Shown here one piece after another: positions 35,513 through 47,900 of a stretch of 64,000 nt of DNA. The translations under genes and the position numbers were made by a program. The stretch comes from Selaginella tamariscina (lineage: Eukaryota > Streptophyta > Lycopodiopsida > Selaginellales > Selaginellaceae). Below the pieces are notes generated by a model, which saw only the letters and a program-made list of their open reading frames with translations, did not search any database and had not been told where the DNA came from. Location: positions 1,357,891-1,421,890 of the forward strand of contig PUQB01000012.1 in assembly GCA_003024785.1 (NCBI GenBank), given 5' to 3'. Within the stretch, counting starts at the first letter, position 1, and the number at the start of each line of letters is the position of its first letter.

Positions 35513-38500
35513 TTAGGGTTCTCTTGTAGACGGGCCCGGATCTGGAGGAACATCAGGAGGAGGCACTGGTGGATCTGTAGGCGGCACAACTTGTTCCCGT
35601 TGCACAAAATGCTTCAACCGTTGTACATGTACAATCTCCGGAGGATCGGGTTGAATGTCGTGCCGAACCTCATAAACCTGTGGCCCTACTTGCCGTAGCA
35701 CTCGATACGGTCCTTTCCACTGAGCTAAACCACGTACCGTAAGCTTGGGAAAACGAACCAACACCAGTTCATCAACCTTGTACTCCGCAGGAGGACGATG
35801 ATGCGAGTTGTAGTTGTTGTTGTCCTACTTGTACGCGGCCCAAGTGTTCTGCTGACTCCGCACGAACCAATGGAAGAATGCTCGTCAGATACCGATCCCA
35901 CGACCTAGCATCAGCAGCTCGTGGTAACCGAGAAGGCAAACCCAACTCCGTTGGCAACACCGGGTCATGACCATACAAAAGCTTATATGGCCAATGGAAC
36001 TTTGAACTCCAGTGACATAAGCATATCGGAGAGACGGCAGATAACCATCCCAATCTGAATGTTGAAAGTTCACATACGCGATCATCCCTTGAAGGTTCTG
36101 ACGAGCCGTTCCACTAAACCATCTGTCTGAGGATGATAAGCACTTGTGAAAGTGTGGCGTATCCCTAATCGAGATGTCAAAACATGAAATGCCTCAGCCA
36201 TAAATGCGGGACCATTATCCGAGAGAATTCGCTCCGGACAAGAATGCTGAAACACGACCCGATTCAGGAGAAACTGACCAACAGCAGAAGCAGTCGCACT
36301 AGCAAGAGCACCAACTTCTACCCAACGAGTTAGGTAATCAGAAGCAATAATAACGTACTCGTTACCAGCAGTTGACCGCGGAAAAGGTCCCATCAAATCA
36401 AATGCCACCAATTCAAACGGACGAGAAACTGCAATTGACTCCAACCGTCCTTCCGAAGCACATGGGGGAGTATTGCGAGCTTGGCACCACACACAAGCTA
36501 CGCACATACCGAATCACATCTCCTCGCAACTCCGGCCAATAGAAAGATCTGCGCAGCTTCTCCATCACCCGACGATGTCCCATGTGCCCGCCAAGAATAG
36601 GAGAGTCATGGTAAGCATGGAGGAAGCGTGGAATGAAGATTGAAGGCACCACCAACCGCAAAGGATCATCTGGATCAGTCCCCACAAAATAAAGAAGGTC
36701 ATCCTGAAGGCGATACTGTGAATGTAAATGCCTGAAAGGCAAGTCATCAGCAAGTGATGCAGGATTCTCAAACCCATCACGAAGCCTTCGAATCCACGGC
36801 TCAACCTTTTGAGCTTCCCGAACCTCATCCAAAGACGGCAAATCTAACTCTGCATTCTGCGGACACTGAACGTCAAGCACAGCAACTGCTGATGGTACGG
36901 AATCTTCATCCAAAAAGTCCACTGAAGCTGGAACAACTGGTTCCTCTGGGGCAACAGAAGAGAGAGAAGGTGGAAGAGGAGCCCGAGAAAGAGCATCAGC
37001 ATCAGCCATGGAACTCCTGGACGATGAACAACTTCAAAGTCGTAAATTTGAAGTTTCAAGGCCCACCGAGCAGTACGCCCAATCAAATTCTTCCGCTTCA
37101 ACAACGAAGTGACTGCTGCATGATCGCCTTCCAACAACGTCCGCGAACCATGCAAGTAGGCATGGAGCTTCTCAAAACCCCAAACTGCTGCTAGACACTC
37201 CTTTTCAGTCGTGGAGTAATTCACCTCTGCTGGCTGCAATGTACGGCTGATGTACGCAATGGGATGTCGTTGGCCAGGAACACTCGTACTCTCCTGCATC
37301 AATACACCCCCAGGCCGATGTCAGAAGCATCTACACGCAAGATGAAAGGACGGTGTAATCCGGGTACGCCAAAACTGGAGGAGTCGTCAACAACTCTTTG
37401 AGATCTGCAAATGCCTGCTTGCAATCCTTAGACCAAACAAAAGAAGTCATTGACGATTTCAACAACGCGCGCAACGGTGCAGTACGATCTGAAAGATGAT
37501 CCACAAAACGACCCAGATATTGTACCTTGCCAAGAAAGCGTTGCACATCATTCACACACTTTGGCGTAGGGAACTTCAAAACTGCAACTAGTTTGTCAGG
37601 ATCGACTTGCAAACCTTCACGTGAAATGCGATAACCCAGATAAGTGGTGTCCTTTGATCCAAACACACACTTAGATGGCTTCAACTTCAAACCAACTTCC
37701 CGCAGTCGATCCAAAACCTTACGTACATCACCGACATGCTCCTCCCACGTTCCATCCGAATGGATCAAAACATCATCGATGAAATCGGTCACCTCCGGCA
37801 TGTCGCAAAGAACCTCGTCCATCATACGCTGGAAAGTTGCTGGAGCATTGCTCAAACCGAAAGGCATCACCAGGAACTCGTACAGGCCAAATGGTGTCGA
37901 AAAGCAGTCTTGGGAATGTCCATGTCAGCCATCGGAACTTGCCAATATCCAGATGCGAGATCTAACTTGGTGAACCAACGGCTCCGCCCCAGTCGATCCA
38001 AAAGGTCTGCAGTATGAGGAAGTGGGTACACATCTGAGACGGTTACCTCATTTAACGGGCGATAGTCAATGCAGAATCGAACGCTCCCATCAGGCTTCGT
38101 CACAAGGTGAGGTTCGCACGCCCAAGGACTTCGAGACTTCCGGATAACACCCTTCTCTCTCTTTGACATTCGCTCGTAAGATCTTGAGCTCCTTTGGTGA
38201 CGACGCCGAACAGGTACCTTGATTGGCCTAGCTTCTCCAGTTGGAATAGGGTGGCGTGTCGCAATCTTGGCCCCAGATGACAAGTCGAAGTTGAAAAGAT
38301 CAGCATACTCCTTCTTGAGTTGATCAACAACTACAGCACGACGATCATCTGATGGATCCAAAGAAGAAAAGGAAGAGCATGAAGGGAAAATGGTTGGAAA
38401 TAGGGTGAGACAAAAGTGATGGAAGCAGAGGTGGAAGCAGATGGACGAAGTGGAATAGAAGTAAGAGGAATGGAAGAAAGACGAGGGAGAGTCAAACAAG

Positions 38501-38850
38501 GGGGAGACTTTTCAAAGTCACACTTGGCATGATTGCGAGTTAACCAATCCATACCAAGAATAAGGTGAAAAGCTTGACTCGGCACCACCCGCAAAGATTG
38601 AAGCTCGAGCTCACAATCATCCACACGAACAACAATGTCCACTTCATCCCGAACAAGCATGAGTATGTCCGTTGCCGTACAGAATGAAGACTGGTTCTAC
38701 CGCACGACGCAAATGAAGGCTGCAACGTGTAGCAACAGATTGAGAAACAGAGGACAAACTTGAACCTGTATCCACCAACACTGAAAGGAAAACAGGACGA
38801 GGCGTGCGATTAAACGAGCTTGAAAAGTGAAAACCGGATGATTTGGTGCC
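35513..38850 (-). pseudogene. Gypsy pol (protease, RT, RNase H, integrase) with several frameshifts
   Basis: In order on the minus strand: a protease motif VLVDTGSSLSSVSQS near 38790-38745; reverse transcriptase from FCIDYRPLNEVTVSDVYPLP (about 38080) through FTKLDLASGYWQVPM, then, after a shift near 37870, MPFGLSNAPATFQRMMD and FIDDVLIHS; RNase H with the YSTTEKECLAAVWGFEKL segment; an integrase zinc region (GHMGHRRVMEKLRRSFYWP); the integrase core with FDLMGPFPRS, LSDNGPAFMAE and HPQTDGLVERL; and a C-terminal tail (WKGPYRVLRQVGPQVYEVRH) ending at 35513. Shifts lie near 38650, 37870, 37310, 36990, 36500, 36085 and 35790. FIDD replaces the commoner YIDD/YVDD at the catalytic site. Confidence 0.85.
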
Positions 38851-38923
38851 GAGTGAACCCCTTGATGATACTCCCGAAAGAAAGATGGAGGGGTCACTAA
38901 TTTATTCGCACGAGGACCCTCCT

Positions 38924-39879
38924 CTACTCGTGCGATTCGTCGTTTCCCGGAAGATCCACCGCATCACAACCTTCCACTGCAGCAGCACCAACCGGACGTT
39001 GTTGACGCCATGGCCTCCATCCTGGAAATGGGGGACGCCAATCGGGAAACCGTTGACAGCGCCGATACGTGTGTCCAACCTCATCACACGCCCAACAACG
39101 AACTGCACGTCCACGTCCTCGTCCACGGGCCCCACCTTGTGCTGGTACACGAGCGGCAACAGCCTCAACCTCCATCGGAGCAGGTCCATCCCCAACATGG
39201 AGTGGAACAAGAGCACGTGAAGGCGCAAGTGGGAGAGGTGACGACTCATATCGTTGTGCCAGCCTCAAAGCATCGTCAAGAGTCACTGGAGCTAGTGCAT
39301 GCACAAGCCCCACAAGGTCTTGACGAAGTGCTGGCCACAACATACCTAACTTGATGCGTTCCGACATGTTAGGTTCTGCACGCAGCAAAAGGCTTCGAAA
39401 GCGAACACCAAACTGCATCACCGACTCAGATGGCTCCTGACGAATACGATGCAACTGCTGAAAAGCATCATCACAGTCGTCCGCATGCCCAAATGCACGT
39501 TTGAAGATCTCTGGAAGAATATTCCAATCTCCACGAGTTGCAACGTCCAGACCATTGTACCACTGCAACGCCGTCCCTTGAAGACAAGTAGGAAACTCGC
39601 GCAAACACTGAGCACCGTCCCACGAATGATATGTGGCAACCACAATGAAGTGGTCAAACCAATGGTACACATCATCTCCAGGATTTCCGCGAAAGAAATC
39701 CGGCGGACACGGGGGTTTGCAACATGAGTAGGAGTACCCTGGACTGTGAATGCTGCCATCAACTGAGAATGATTGTTCAGTTGCACACGCATGGCATCCA
39801 ACAACTGCATGAGTAACTGCTCCACAGACAAGGGATTTGCCTGTTGTGGATTCATGGACGAAGAAGAGACAAAATCCAC
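38924..39879 (-). pseudogene. Gypsy gag with one frameshift
   Basis: The frame starts at an ATG at 39879 (MDFVSSSSMNPQQ...) and shifts near 39720 in a run of C. It continues in another frame through the Ty3/gypsy capsid (PPDFFRGNPGDDVYHWFDHF, GTALQWYNGL, FGVRFRSLL) to a zinc knuckle CWACDEVGHTYRRC near 39095-39050. The Arg/Gly-rich linker before the knuckle is typical. Only one lesion was seen, so the capsid sequence is otherwise well kept. Confidence 0.8.
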
Positions 39880-39998
39880 AAGAAAGAATAGATCTAGACA
39901 ATGGAAAAGCTAGACCTAAGAAGACAGAAGAAAAAATAAAAAGACACAAATCCGAGCACTCCGTAGGGACAATTAGAGGTGCCCCTCACCTCCACCAA

Positions 39999-40159
39999 TG
40001 TGAGAGCTCGGAATATAGAAATGTGTATATCCATTAGTTCAGAAACCCTAACTTATATACAAGAGCGAGTGGTCCAGATTGAATCCAATCCGACGGCTAT
40101 CAAAATCCACTACGCTAATAATAGTATGTGCACATGCAGCTGTACACGTGGATCTTACA
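39999..40159 (-). repeat. 5' LTR of the gypsy element
   Basis: It is almost identical to 35321-35480. The sequence after it on the minus strand, TTGGTGGAGGTGAGGGGCAC, should hold the primer-binding site; TGGTGGAGG fits the TGG start, but I cannot name the tRNA. Confidence 0.85.
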
Positions 40160-40163
40160 CATT

Positions 40164-41165
40164 CATATAAATAATATAAAACTAAATTTATATATGTGCA
40201 CAAATAAACTTTAATGCTTTACATAATTTTCCATAACATTTATTTTAATGTTTAACTATCTTTTTTGTAATGTTATATCATGTGAATATATAGTAATATT
40301 AAAATAAATAATAATTTTCATATAAAATAAGATTATAAGGAAGTGTGTGTATATAAATAGCACTGCTACTTAGTCTCTAATACTAATAAACAATTAAAAC
40401 TTTTTGAGTTATCAATGTAACCTCAATAATATCTCATAAAATCAATGAATTAAATAATAAAAACTTATTAAATATAAGATGAAAGTTCCATATATAATAA
40501 TGTTAATGATATTAATCTATTAACCAAAAAATGTAAATTTAGACCTGTCATATATTTATTATTTATTATATAAACTATTAATAAATACTTTAGAAATGTC
40601 TTTTTAACTGTATAATGAATGTGTACATATTACTGAGTATATTATGTTTTTATATATAATAAATGTATAATATACATATTATGTATATACAAAAATGAAT
40701 ATATACATAAAAATTGTTAGTTTAATTTTTGAGATTTGGTTATGCAAATTTACTTTATTAAATGTAAGAAGTTATTACAAAACTAAAAATATTGTACCCA
40801 TGAGATACACTCTTGGAAACAATCTTGGTAGAATAAAACCACATAATTATAAAACAGTTTAATTACATATTGATCATAACTGTTTTTTCAACCTGAAGGG
40901 GTGTTCTTAACCCATCCCAACAAGAGTCATCTAGCAAACTTAACTATAGAAAACCTATTAGGACTCTTAAGTGAGTTTATTCCTTAATTCGGAATTATTA
41001 ACCGCTGCTTTAGGACGGCTGATATCTTTTCATTGCTTGTACTCGCATAAGCGACTTATGAAGAAAGATTATTGAGAGAGAGAGAGAGAGAGTGTTTCCA
41101 TTACGGAAACAATGCAAGCTATATACATTGAGTGATAATTAAGCTTCCAAGGGCTTCATCTCTAT
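40164..41165. other. AT-rich intergenic DNA
   Basis: I see no gene. A (GA)n run lies at about 41073-41092, shortly beyond the 3' end of the phosphatase gene. Confidence 0.6.
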
Positions 41166-41169
41166 CCGA

Positions 41170-43189
41170 CTACTCTCCATTAACACGACTTTGCTTCTTT
41201 CGGTACACAGTAAAAACAATGGCAGCAAACACACACCCGGACACAAACCACAAGCTTCCCCACAAGAAACCGAGTCTCCTCTGACTATGAAGCTTTCCCA
41301 TAACTAGTACGAGTAGAGCCTGCTTGAAACTCCACATAGTCGTGAACTTCACCATCTATGTACATCAAGCCCTGACCTCCTTGTTTGCCTGGAGCTTCAC
41401 ATATCCGAATTCATCGCTTCTGTAATAATGACCACTCAGGCTGTGGATATATAGGCAAATCTGGCCGGTCAGTTCTCGGTTGCCACGGGGGTTGCCAGTC
41501 CGCTCCTCCCATCCCAATTATCATATGCACTGGTCCATCTCCACTGGAATATATATATATACATATACAAAAATGCATTTATATGTATGTATACATAACA
41601 AGTAAAGTTCTTCATTCCGCAGGTCTCCCCATAATACCAAGTCCACCTTGTTCTTGATGAGACATGCCAAGATGCTCCACCATTTTTGCTCTTAAAAGAA
41701 CTTCGTTGCCCCTGTTATTGCTTGTGTACATTGGACGGTGTCCAAGAACCACCACAAACGGCACCTTCTTCCTGTTTGAACGAGGACGTATGACCAAATG
41801 CACGCGCGCGCACACACACACACGCGTGTGTACCTGTCTACGCTCTCCAGGTCCTCCACGATGAACTTGTACTGGTCGCTTCCAGGGAGAAAGTCAGTCT
41901 CGGTTGAGAAGTAAACAAAGTGGACCGCCCAAATGTGGTGGAGAAGTACAGGTTCCTTGTGACCGGTGCCTTCATCCCCGTTGAAAAGATGAGTTTTCCT
42001 AGCATGTGGAACCTTAAACTGTATGGAAGTCCACATTCCCCGCCTGCAATGTGTATGCATACATGCGTACAGACCTACACGTGTTGTGTAGGGAGAGAGG
42101 TACTCCATCGGTCCCATATATCTTCAAGGCCCAGTCTGGTTTCCAACGTTGTAAAGGCAGTCGTACTCATGGTTACCTATGCACACAGTGTGAGGAACAT
42201 GGGCAGCTACAGGTTGTATACGGTGAAAGAATTCACCCCATAACCAAGCATAACCACGAGCATAGCTTAGGTCACCAATGTGAGATATAAATGCTGGTTT
42301 ATTTCCAATGCCTCTGTTGTTCCCATATCACCAAAGAGAAGTGCATCTGTCTCATCTCCTTCTTCTGGTGGCGAGATGAATCTGTATGTGTCACTCATTC
42401 ACCTTCTTTGCTTCCACCTACAAAAGTGTGTGTGTGTGTGTAAACAACATTATTGCAAAGAGTGTAAATAGTATATCTTATTTGGATGGAGATTTGTAAG
42501 AACACCGTCATGAATATATCCGGGCTCCGAGTGTGGTATTTTGCCGGTCCATCACACATATGATCTCGTCCGTAAGTAGATGACTCTACTCCCACCGTCA
42601 GATCCAAGTTGTCTTCCTCCACTCCATATTTAACAAAGCATTCTAGAGGATCTCTCGTTACAAACATCACACGAACTTCTCCCGGTTTTGATGTTAAAGA
42701 AAGATGAACTGTATAAAATATGTATACATGTATGTATATGCACGCGCGCGCGCGCCCCCCCCACACACACACACCTGTGTGGGCTCATTAAAACTCTTAA
42801 ACACCACTATGTTTGAGACAGCAAGGCGGACATTCGTGCTGGGAAGAGGGTTCCCCTCTTTATCAACACGGGAACTGTTTGAAGAGCTTGAAAGAGATGA
42901 AATGATACGGTGCTCTCATGTTCACAAGTGGAAACTTCAAAGACCCGCTTCCAGATTCCCATCCAGGAACAGAAGAGAGGAGAATATATCTACATAATGG
43001 TTCCCTTTATACACACTTACGCACGCACACGTAGCACACGCACGCACACACACACAACTTACCCAATGAAGTTCCCATCAATGGAATCCGCTGGAGTATA
43101 TACACCAAACCAATACTTGAAACTCCAGACTCTCAATGTACTAAGCAGCACCATAAAAACAGCTACAAGTTGGTTCTTCTCATCTTCTC
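41170..43189 (-). pseudogene. Purple acid phosphatase, AtPAP2/PAP9-like, decayed
   Basis: Minus-strand exons reproduce the plant PAP2 layout: an N-terminal beta domain (WFGVYTPADSIDGNFIG; GSGSLKFPLVNMRAPYHF; GEVRVMFVTRDP...RDHMCDGPAKYH); then the dinuclear-metal metallophosphatase core with [35 protein letters not shown] and [45 protein letters not shown]; and [21 protein letters not shown] hydrophobic C-terminal tail (GSLWFVSGCVFAAIVFTVY followed by RKK) ends at 41170. In Arabidopsis such a tail anchors PAP2 to plastid and mitochondrial outer membranes. The GHxH motif that supplies two metal-binding His should follow VDLVLWG near 41640 but is missing, and no exon for it lies before the next recognised block. 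Several one-base shifts (about 42530, 42360, 41990, 41400) break the frame. It is probably inactive. Confidence 0.75.
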
Positions 43190-43204
43190 CTGCAAAGAGA
43201 CAAG

Positions 43205-43239
<35 letters not shown>

Positions 43240-43248
<9 letters not shown>

Positions 43249-43565
43249 CACACACAATGTTACAGAAGAACTTACATGCAAGAATGTTATGATTGAGAGA
43301 TCAGCTGAAAGTCAAACATGTCCTGTAAGAAACAAAACAAAATAAATAAATAAAATCAAAAATTCAAAGAGGAACAACGTCTTCAGTGAGGAACAGAGCA
43401 CTTACATCTTGAAAATTTTAGGAAAGTAAACGAAGAGAATCCCATGGGATATCCCAAATGAGGTACACCTACAATATCATTTAAAAAATGGAATATTCTA
43501 AGCTTTTTACCCGCCAAAGAATGTGCCACGTATGCAGGCGAATATGCCCTAGGGTACGGACTCGG
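43240..43565. promoter_or_regulatory. Possible shared promoter region between divergent genes
   Basis: The first recognised phosphatase exon (minus) ends near 43190 and a GC-richer plus-strand exon begins near 43560. The intervening stretch starts with a (CT)n(CA)n microsatellite at 43205-43250 and has no coding signal. Head-to-head arrangement suggests a bidirectional promoter, but true 5' ends are not determined. Confidence 0.3.
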
Positions 43566-44858
43566 CGATGGTGTACGGCATCGCGGCTTTCCCTCGTCGT
43601 TTGGTCGTAAGGGAGAGGAACAACAAGGGTTTTCGCGTGGGGGATTCGTCTTGTAGAAGCGCCTTACACCGCGGGGATCGATCCAAACAATGTGGCTTCT
43701 TGGAGCGTTGCGGCTATGAACTTGCATTGGGGAATACACCATTCTCAGGTATGTGAATCGATTTAATCCTCTAAAGTAGCAGTAAAAATCAATGTTTTCT
43801 TCATTTTTTAGGTTATCTTTCGTATTTCAAGTGTTTCTTAGCGGAAATCATATTTTTCCAGGATTTCACATGAATGTCGGTGTTTTCTTTGACCTTCTTA
43901 GCGGAAATCCAGAGGTTTTCACTGTTTTCTAGGTCTTTTCCTTATTTCTAGGTTATCACCATTGAATTCGATTCAATCTTAGTTGCTCTGTTTTCACAAG
44001 ATTCTCTGGGTTATCTGGACATTCATACATACTTAGCCAAATCCCTGCATTCTCCACTAGAACTCGTATTTCTTTGTTGTGTCTCGAATCTGTTTAATTT
44101 TAGCGAAAATCCGTAGCTTTTCCGGTTTCCACGAAAAAGCTCCGTTTTTTCCTCGTTTCCAGGTCAGATTTTCTTAGTCGCATCAATTTTCTTTATGCAG
44201 GAAGCCCAAGAACACAATGTAGCGGATTAAACTTGCAGAAATCCCGTCTCTTGGTGAAAAAAATCACCAGAAATTTCAGGTTTTTTGGTAGAGATGGTCT
44301 ACAGAAAAAGAAGAAGAATCAGGTACTTATATATTCATTCTATATAGAACGTGCACATCCCTCGTATACGTATACAACTATTCAAATCCGATCTATTTTG
44401 TTTTATGGCAGCAAGCAGGTGTGTTGTCACTGTGTGTATAATGTGTTTCCTGATGCCTTGTCAAACATACACATAACAACGTATATACGTATTTATGCTG
44501 TAATAGATTGTATATTGCAGTTGAAAATAGACATTGAACGGGAAGGTGATTCTAGCATGAAATTTGACGATTCACCCGAAATAGTGATCAGGTAGGTCGT
44601 GCACTTTGTTATGATAAGCGTTAACTAAATCTTAATAAGTTCCATTATGTTTGCAGAGCTTGTTTGACTCTCTTTGATAAAGGTAAACTTTCCATTCATA
44701 ATTTGACCAAACTCGTCAAATAAACAGCTGTATATATAGCTTTCAAATTTTACTAAGCGATGTTTCATATCAGGATCTAAGAGAAGCCTCAAGAAATATG
44801 AGGCAGGAGGTACTGGCCATGAAGAGGAAGTGGACCATGGAGATAGAGCACTTAGGTA

Positions 44859-44945
44859 TGTTACATGACATACCTCGCCACATATACATTTAGGGCTTTC
44901 CGTTTGTGTCCGTTAGCACGGTGCGCTTGGATCCTGATTGTCTCA
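44859..44945 (+). repeat. 5' LTR of copia copy 2
   Basis: This LTR is identical to 49134-49220. It is followed by the primer-binding site TGGTATCACAGC (44946-44957), which differs from the canonical site at one position. Confidence 0.95.
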
Positions 44946-44969
44946 TGGTATCACAGCTCGGATAGCGCC

Positions 44970-47900
44970 ATGGAAGGAAAAGCCATCCATCCGCGAGTTT
45001 GATGGAGAAGGATTTGAGGGATTCAAGATACATCTTGAATCCTTTCTCTTATTTCATGGGTTGTTGGGGATTGTAGATGGAACAGAAGCCGTTGCCAGCT
45101 CCAGGTTCTACTGCTGCTGAGGTACGTGACTGGAATCTCCGGGATTCCAAGGCTAGAGAAAGTATTACAATGTGCCTGTCCTCGAATGTATTATTTGCTG
45201 CTCCATCCATTCCCAAATCCACTGCAGCAGCACTTTGGAAATGGTTGAGCGACACCTATGGCATCAAGAGTAAATGGATGTCTTCAACATCCATTCACAG
45301 CTAGATTCCTTGAGGCTAGAGGAAAATGGTAGTATCCAGACTCACATTGCCAAGCTCCAGGGATTTTTCACACAGCTTGCGGCTGCTGGGGCGAAGCATT
45401 GTCTCACGGATGAGCAGCAGAGGCTGCGACTCCACAAGTCCTTGCCGGCTAGTTGGAAGAATGCAGTTGAGAGTTTGCTCCAACCAGGGATGACTTGGGC
45501 AGATGCCGTGAGGAGTCTTCGCAATATTGAAGCCATGCGAAGTGAGAGGGCGGAAATGCCACATGCTATGTATGCTTCACAGGCTCTTGGTGATGCCAAA
45601 GTGGCAAAAACGTTGCAGCAGCAAATGCCTAGAAAGGGCAAAATTCTGGGGCAGTAGCAAATGCCTAGAAAGGGCAAAATTTCAGGGTAGCAGCAAATGC
45701 CCAGAAAGGCAAAATTCTAGGGCATTTGGGCGTGCCAAGGCCAAACTTGCTAAGAATCAGTGTGCTCGTTGCTTGGAGATGGGCCATTGGGCTCAAGATT
45801 GCACTGCTCCAAAGCCTGTCAAACGACCAATTGCTATGACGCGAAAGCTAATCTACTTGAAGCAATGGGACTGCTACAACAAATGAGGTTGACGAGGAAC
45901 TCTACAACGCAAAGGCAGTTGTAGCACCGAGTAGGTGGCTTCTAGACTCTGGTTGTACTAATCTTATGGGCAATAAGAAAAGTCTTTTTGAGTGTTACCC
46001 AACCGAAATTGAAAAGCATGCTGTTCATTTAGGTGATAATACCACCATCCATGTGGAAGGCATCGGGCAATTTCGGCTCTCACTTGATCATGGGCGGACC
46101 ATGACATTTGATGGTGCCATGCACGTCTCCACCTTGCAACGTAATTTAATGTCCATCGCCAAGATATGCGATCAAAGTGCAGTGGTAGTCTTTGATGCAA
46201 AGGGAGTCTCCTTGGTTGACTCTAGCGACTTTCACATACTTGGTACACAGTTGCTTCGTGGGAAATGCATTGGGGACTTGTACGAGATTACTGCTGCCGA
46301 CTCAGTTCAGGCCTTTCAAACTGTGGAGGCAGATTCTCGTGCAGAGCTCTGGCACAAGAGACTCGGTCATGTGAATTACCAATCTCTTCAACGAATGAAA
46401 TCACAAGGCATAATTACTGGATTGGATTTCCGACGTATCCCATCTACGTTTTGTGAAGCTTGTGTTTTAGGCAAGCATCACCGCCGAATTTCTCGCCGAG
46501 TAAGCATCAGCGATTGGACTTTTGGACTTGGTCCATTCTGATCTTTGTGGTCCCATGGACGTGCCAAGCCATGATGGTGCGAAGTATTTCATCACATTCA
46601 TTGATGACTATAGCCGTCGGACATGCATTCACTTCTTGATGCGCAAGAGCGATGCAGTTGTTGCGTTTCAAACATATAAGGCCTATGTTGAAAATCTCCT
46701 TGGCCGAAAGATAAAAGCTCTTCGAGTTGACGATGGTGGTGAATACCTCAACAATGAGCTTTGAGGCATCTGTCGTGATGTAGGCATACGACTGCAAGCC
46801 ACGGCTCGCTACCCCCAGCAAAATGGTGTTGCAGAAAGAAAGAATCGCACTCTTGTCAATGCTGCTCGTGCTTTGTTAGCTGATGCACATCTTACAAGAC
46901 GTTTTGGCAAGAGGCTGTAGCCACAGCAATGCATGTCCAAAATCGCCTTGCTACGGCTGCTTTGGATGGAAAACCCCTGAGGCATTTTGGACAGGGTCTA
47001 CTCCTGATGTGTCTCACTTTCGAGTCTTCGGTTGTGCGGCATACGCACATACCCCTGATCAACTTCGGAAAAAACTGGATCCCAAAAGTAAAAAATTCAT
47101 CTTCATAGGATATGCACAAGATGACACCATCGGGAGAAAAGCTTACAAGTTGTGGGATCTTGCATCTCATAAGGCTCTTGTTAGCACGGATGTCATATTC
47201 AACGAAGATGACTTTCCCATGCGCACAGAGGCTCTTCAAGATCCTTCTTTCATTAATGAGACTCAACTTGTTCCTTTGATACCACTTTGGGAGATGGTCC
47301 ACTCTTGCCTCCGCCTTTAGATCCTATTCATGAGTTACCACTAGAGATTCCACTGGGGAATCCTCCACTTCTAGACATGCCTGAACCAGTTGATGCTTAA
47401 ATTGAGGATAGGCCTTTGACACCTCCACCACCTCGTCGACGTCGTGGCATGCCTGATCCGATGCCAATTCTTGATCAACCCCGGGAACGTCGACCTTCAT
47501 TAAAAGTCCGAGAAAATATTGAAGTAGATGCTGCGGAGCTCGATGATTTTTGTGGTCTTGTTGATGCTGGCATCCCCATGACCTATGATGAGGCCGTCTC
47601 AGGGCCTGAGGCTCCATATTGGATGGAAGCCATTGCGGAAGAAGTTGCTTCCATTCGGGTTAACGGCACCTATGTTCAAGTGGATTCAGCACCACCGGGA
47701 CGACGTGTTTTGGATCCAAAATGGATCTTTTCCAAAAAGTATGGAAAAGATGATCAAGTGGTACGTTATAAGGCACGGTTAGTTGTTCGCGGATTTCGCC
47801 AAGTCCATGGCCTTGACTATGATGAAACATTCTCATCAGTTGTAAAAAGGCCAGCCTTCGTACCCTTTTTGCACTTGCGGCTGCTCGCAAATGGCAGGTC

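Larger units (their letters stand above)
35321..40159 (-). mobile_element. Ty3/gypsy retrotransposon with short LTRs, full length but frameshifted (4839 bp)
   Basis: Direct repeats of 160 bp (35321-35480) and 161 bp (39999-40159) start TGTGAGAGCTCGG and end GATCTTACA on the plus strand. They differ at about two positions. CATT flanks both sides (35317-35320, 40160-40163); a 5-bp version is possible only if one LTR end is shifted. Internal sequence on the minus strand has gag, protease, reverse transcriptase, RNase H and integrase in Ty3/gypsy order, but in at least seven frames. Length and order are complete, so this is a recent, now disabled copy. Confidence 0.9.

Noticed and set aside
38843-39354. 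Plus-strand open frames within the gypsy element
   Set aside because: They are antisense to gag; the real Gag with its zinc knuckle is on the minus strand.
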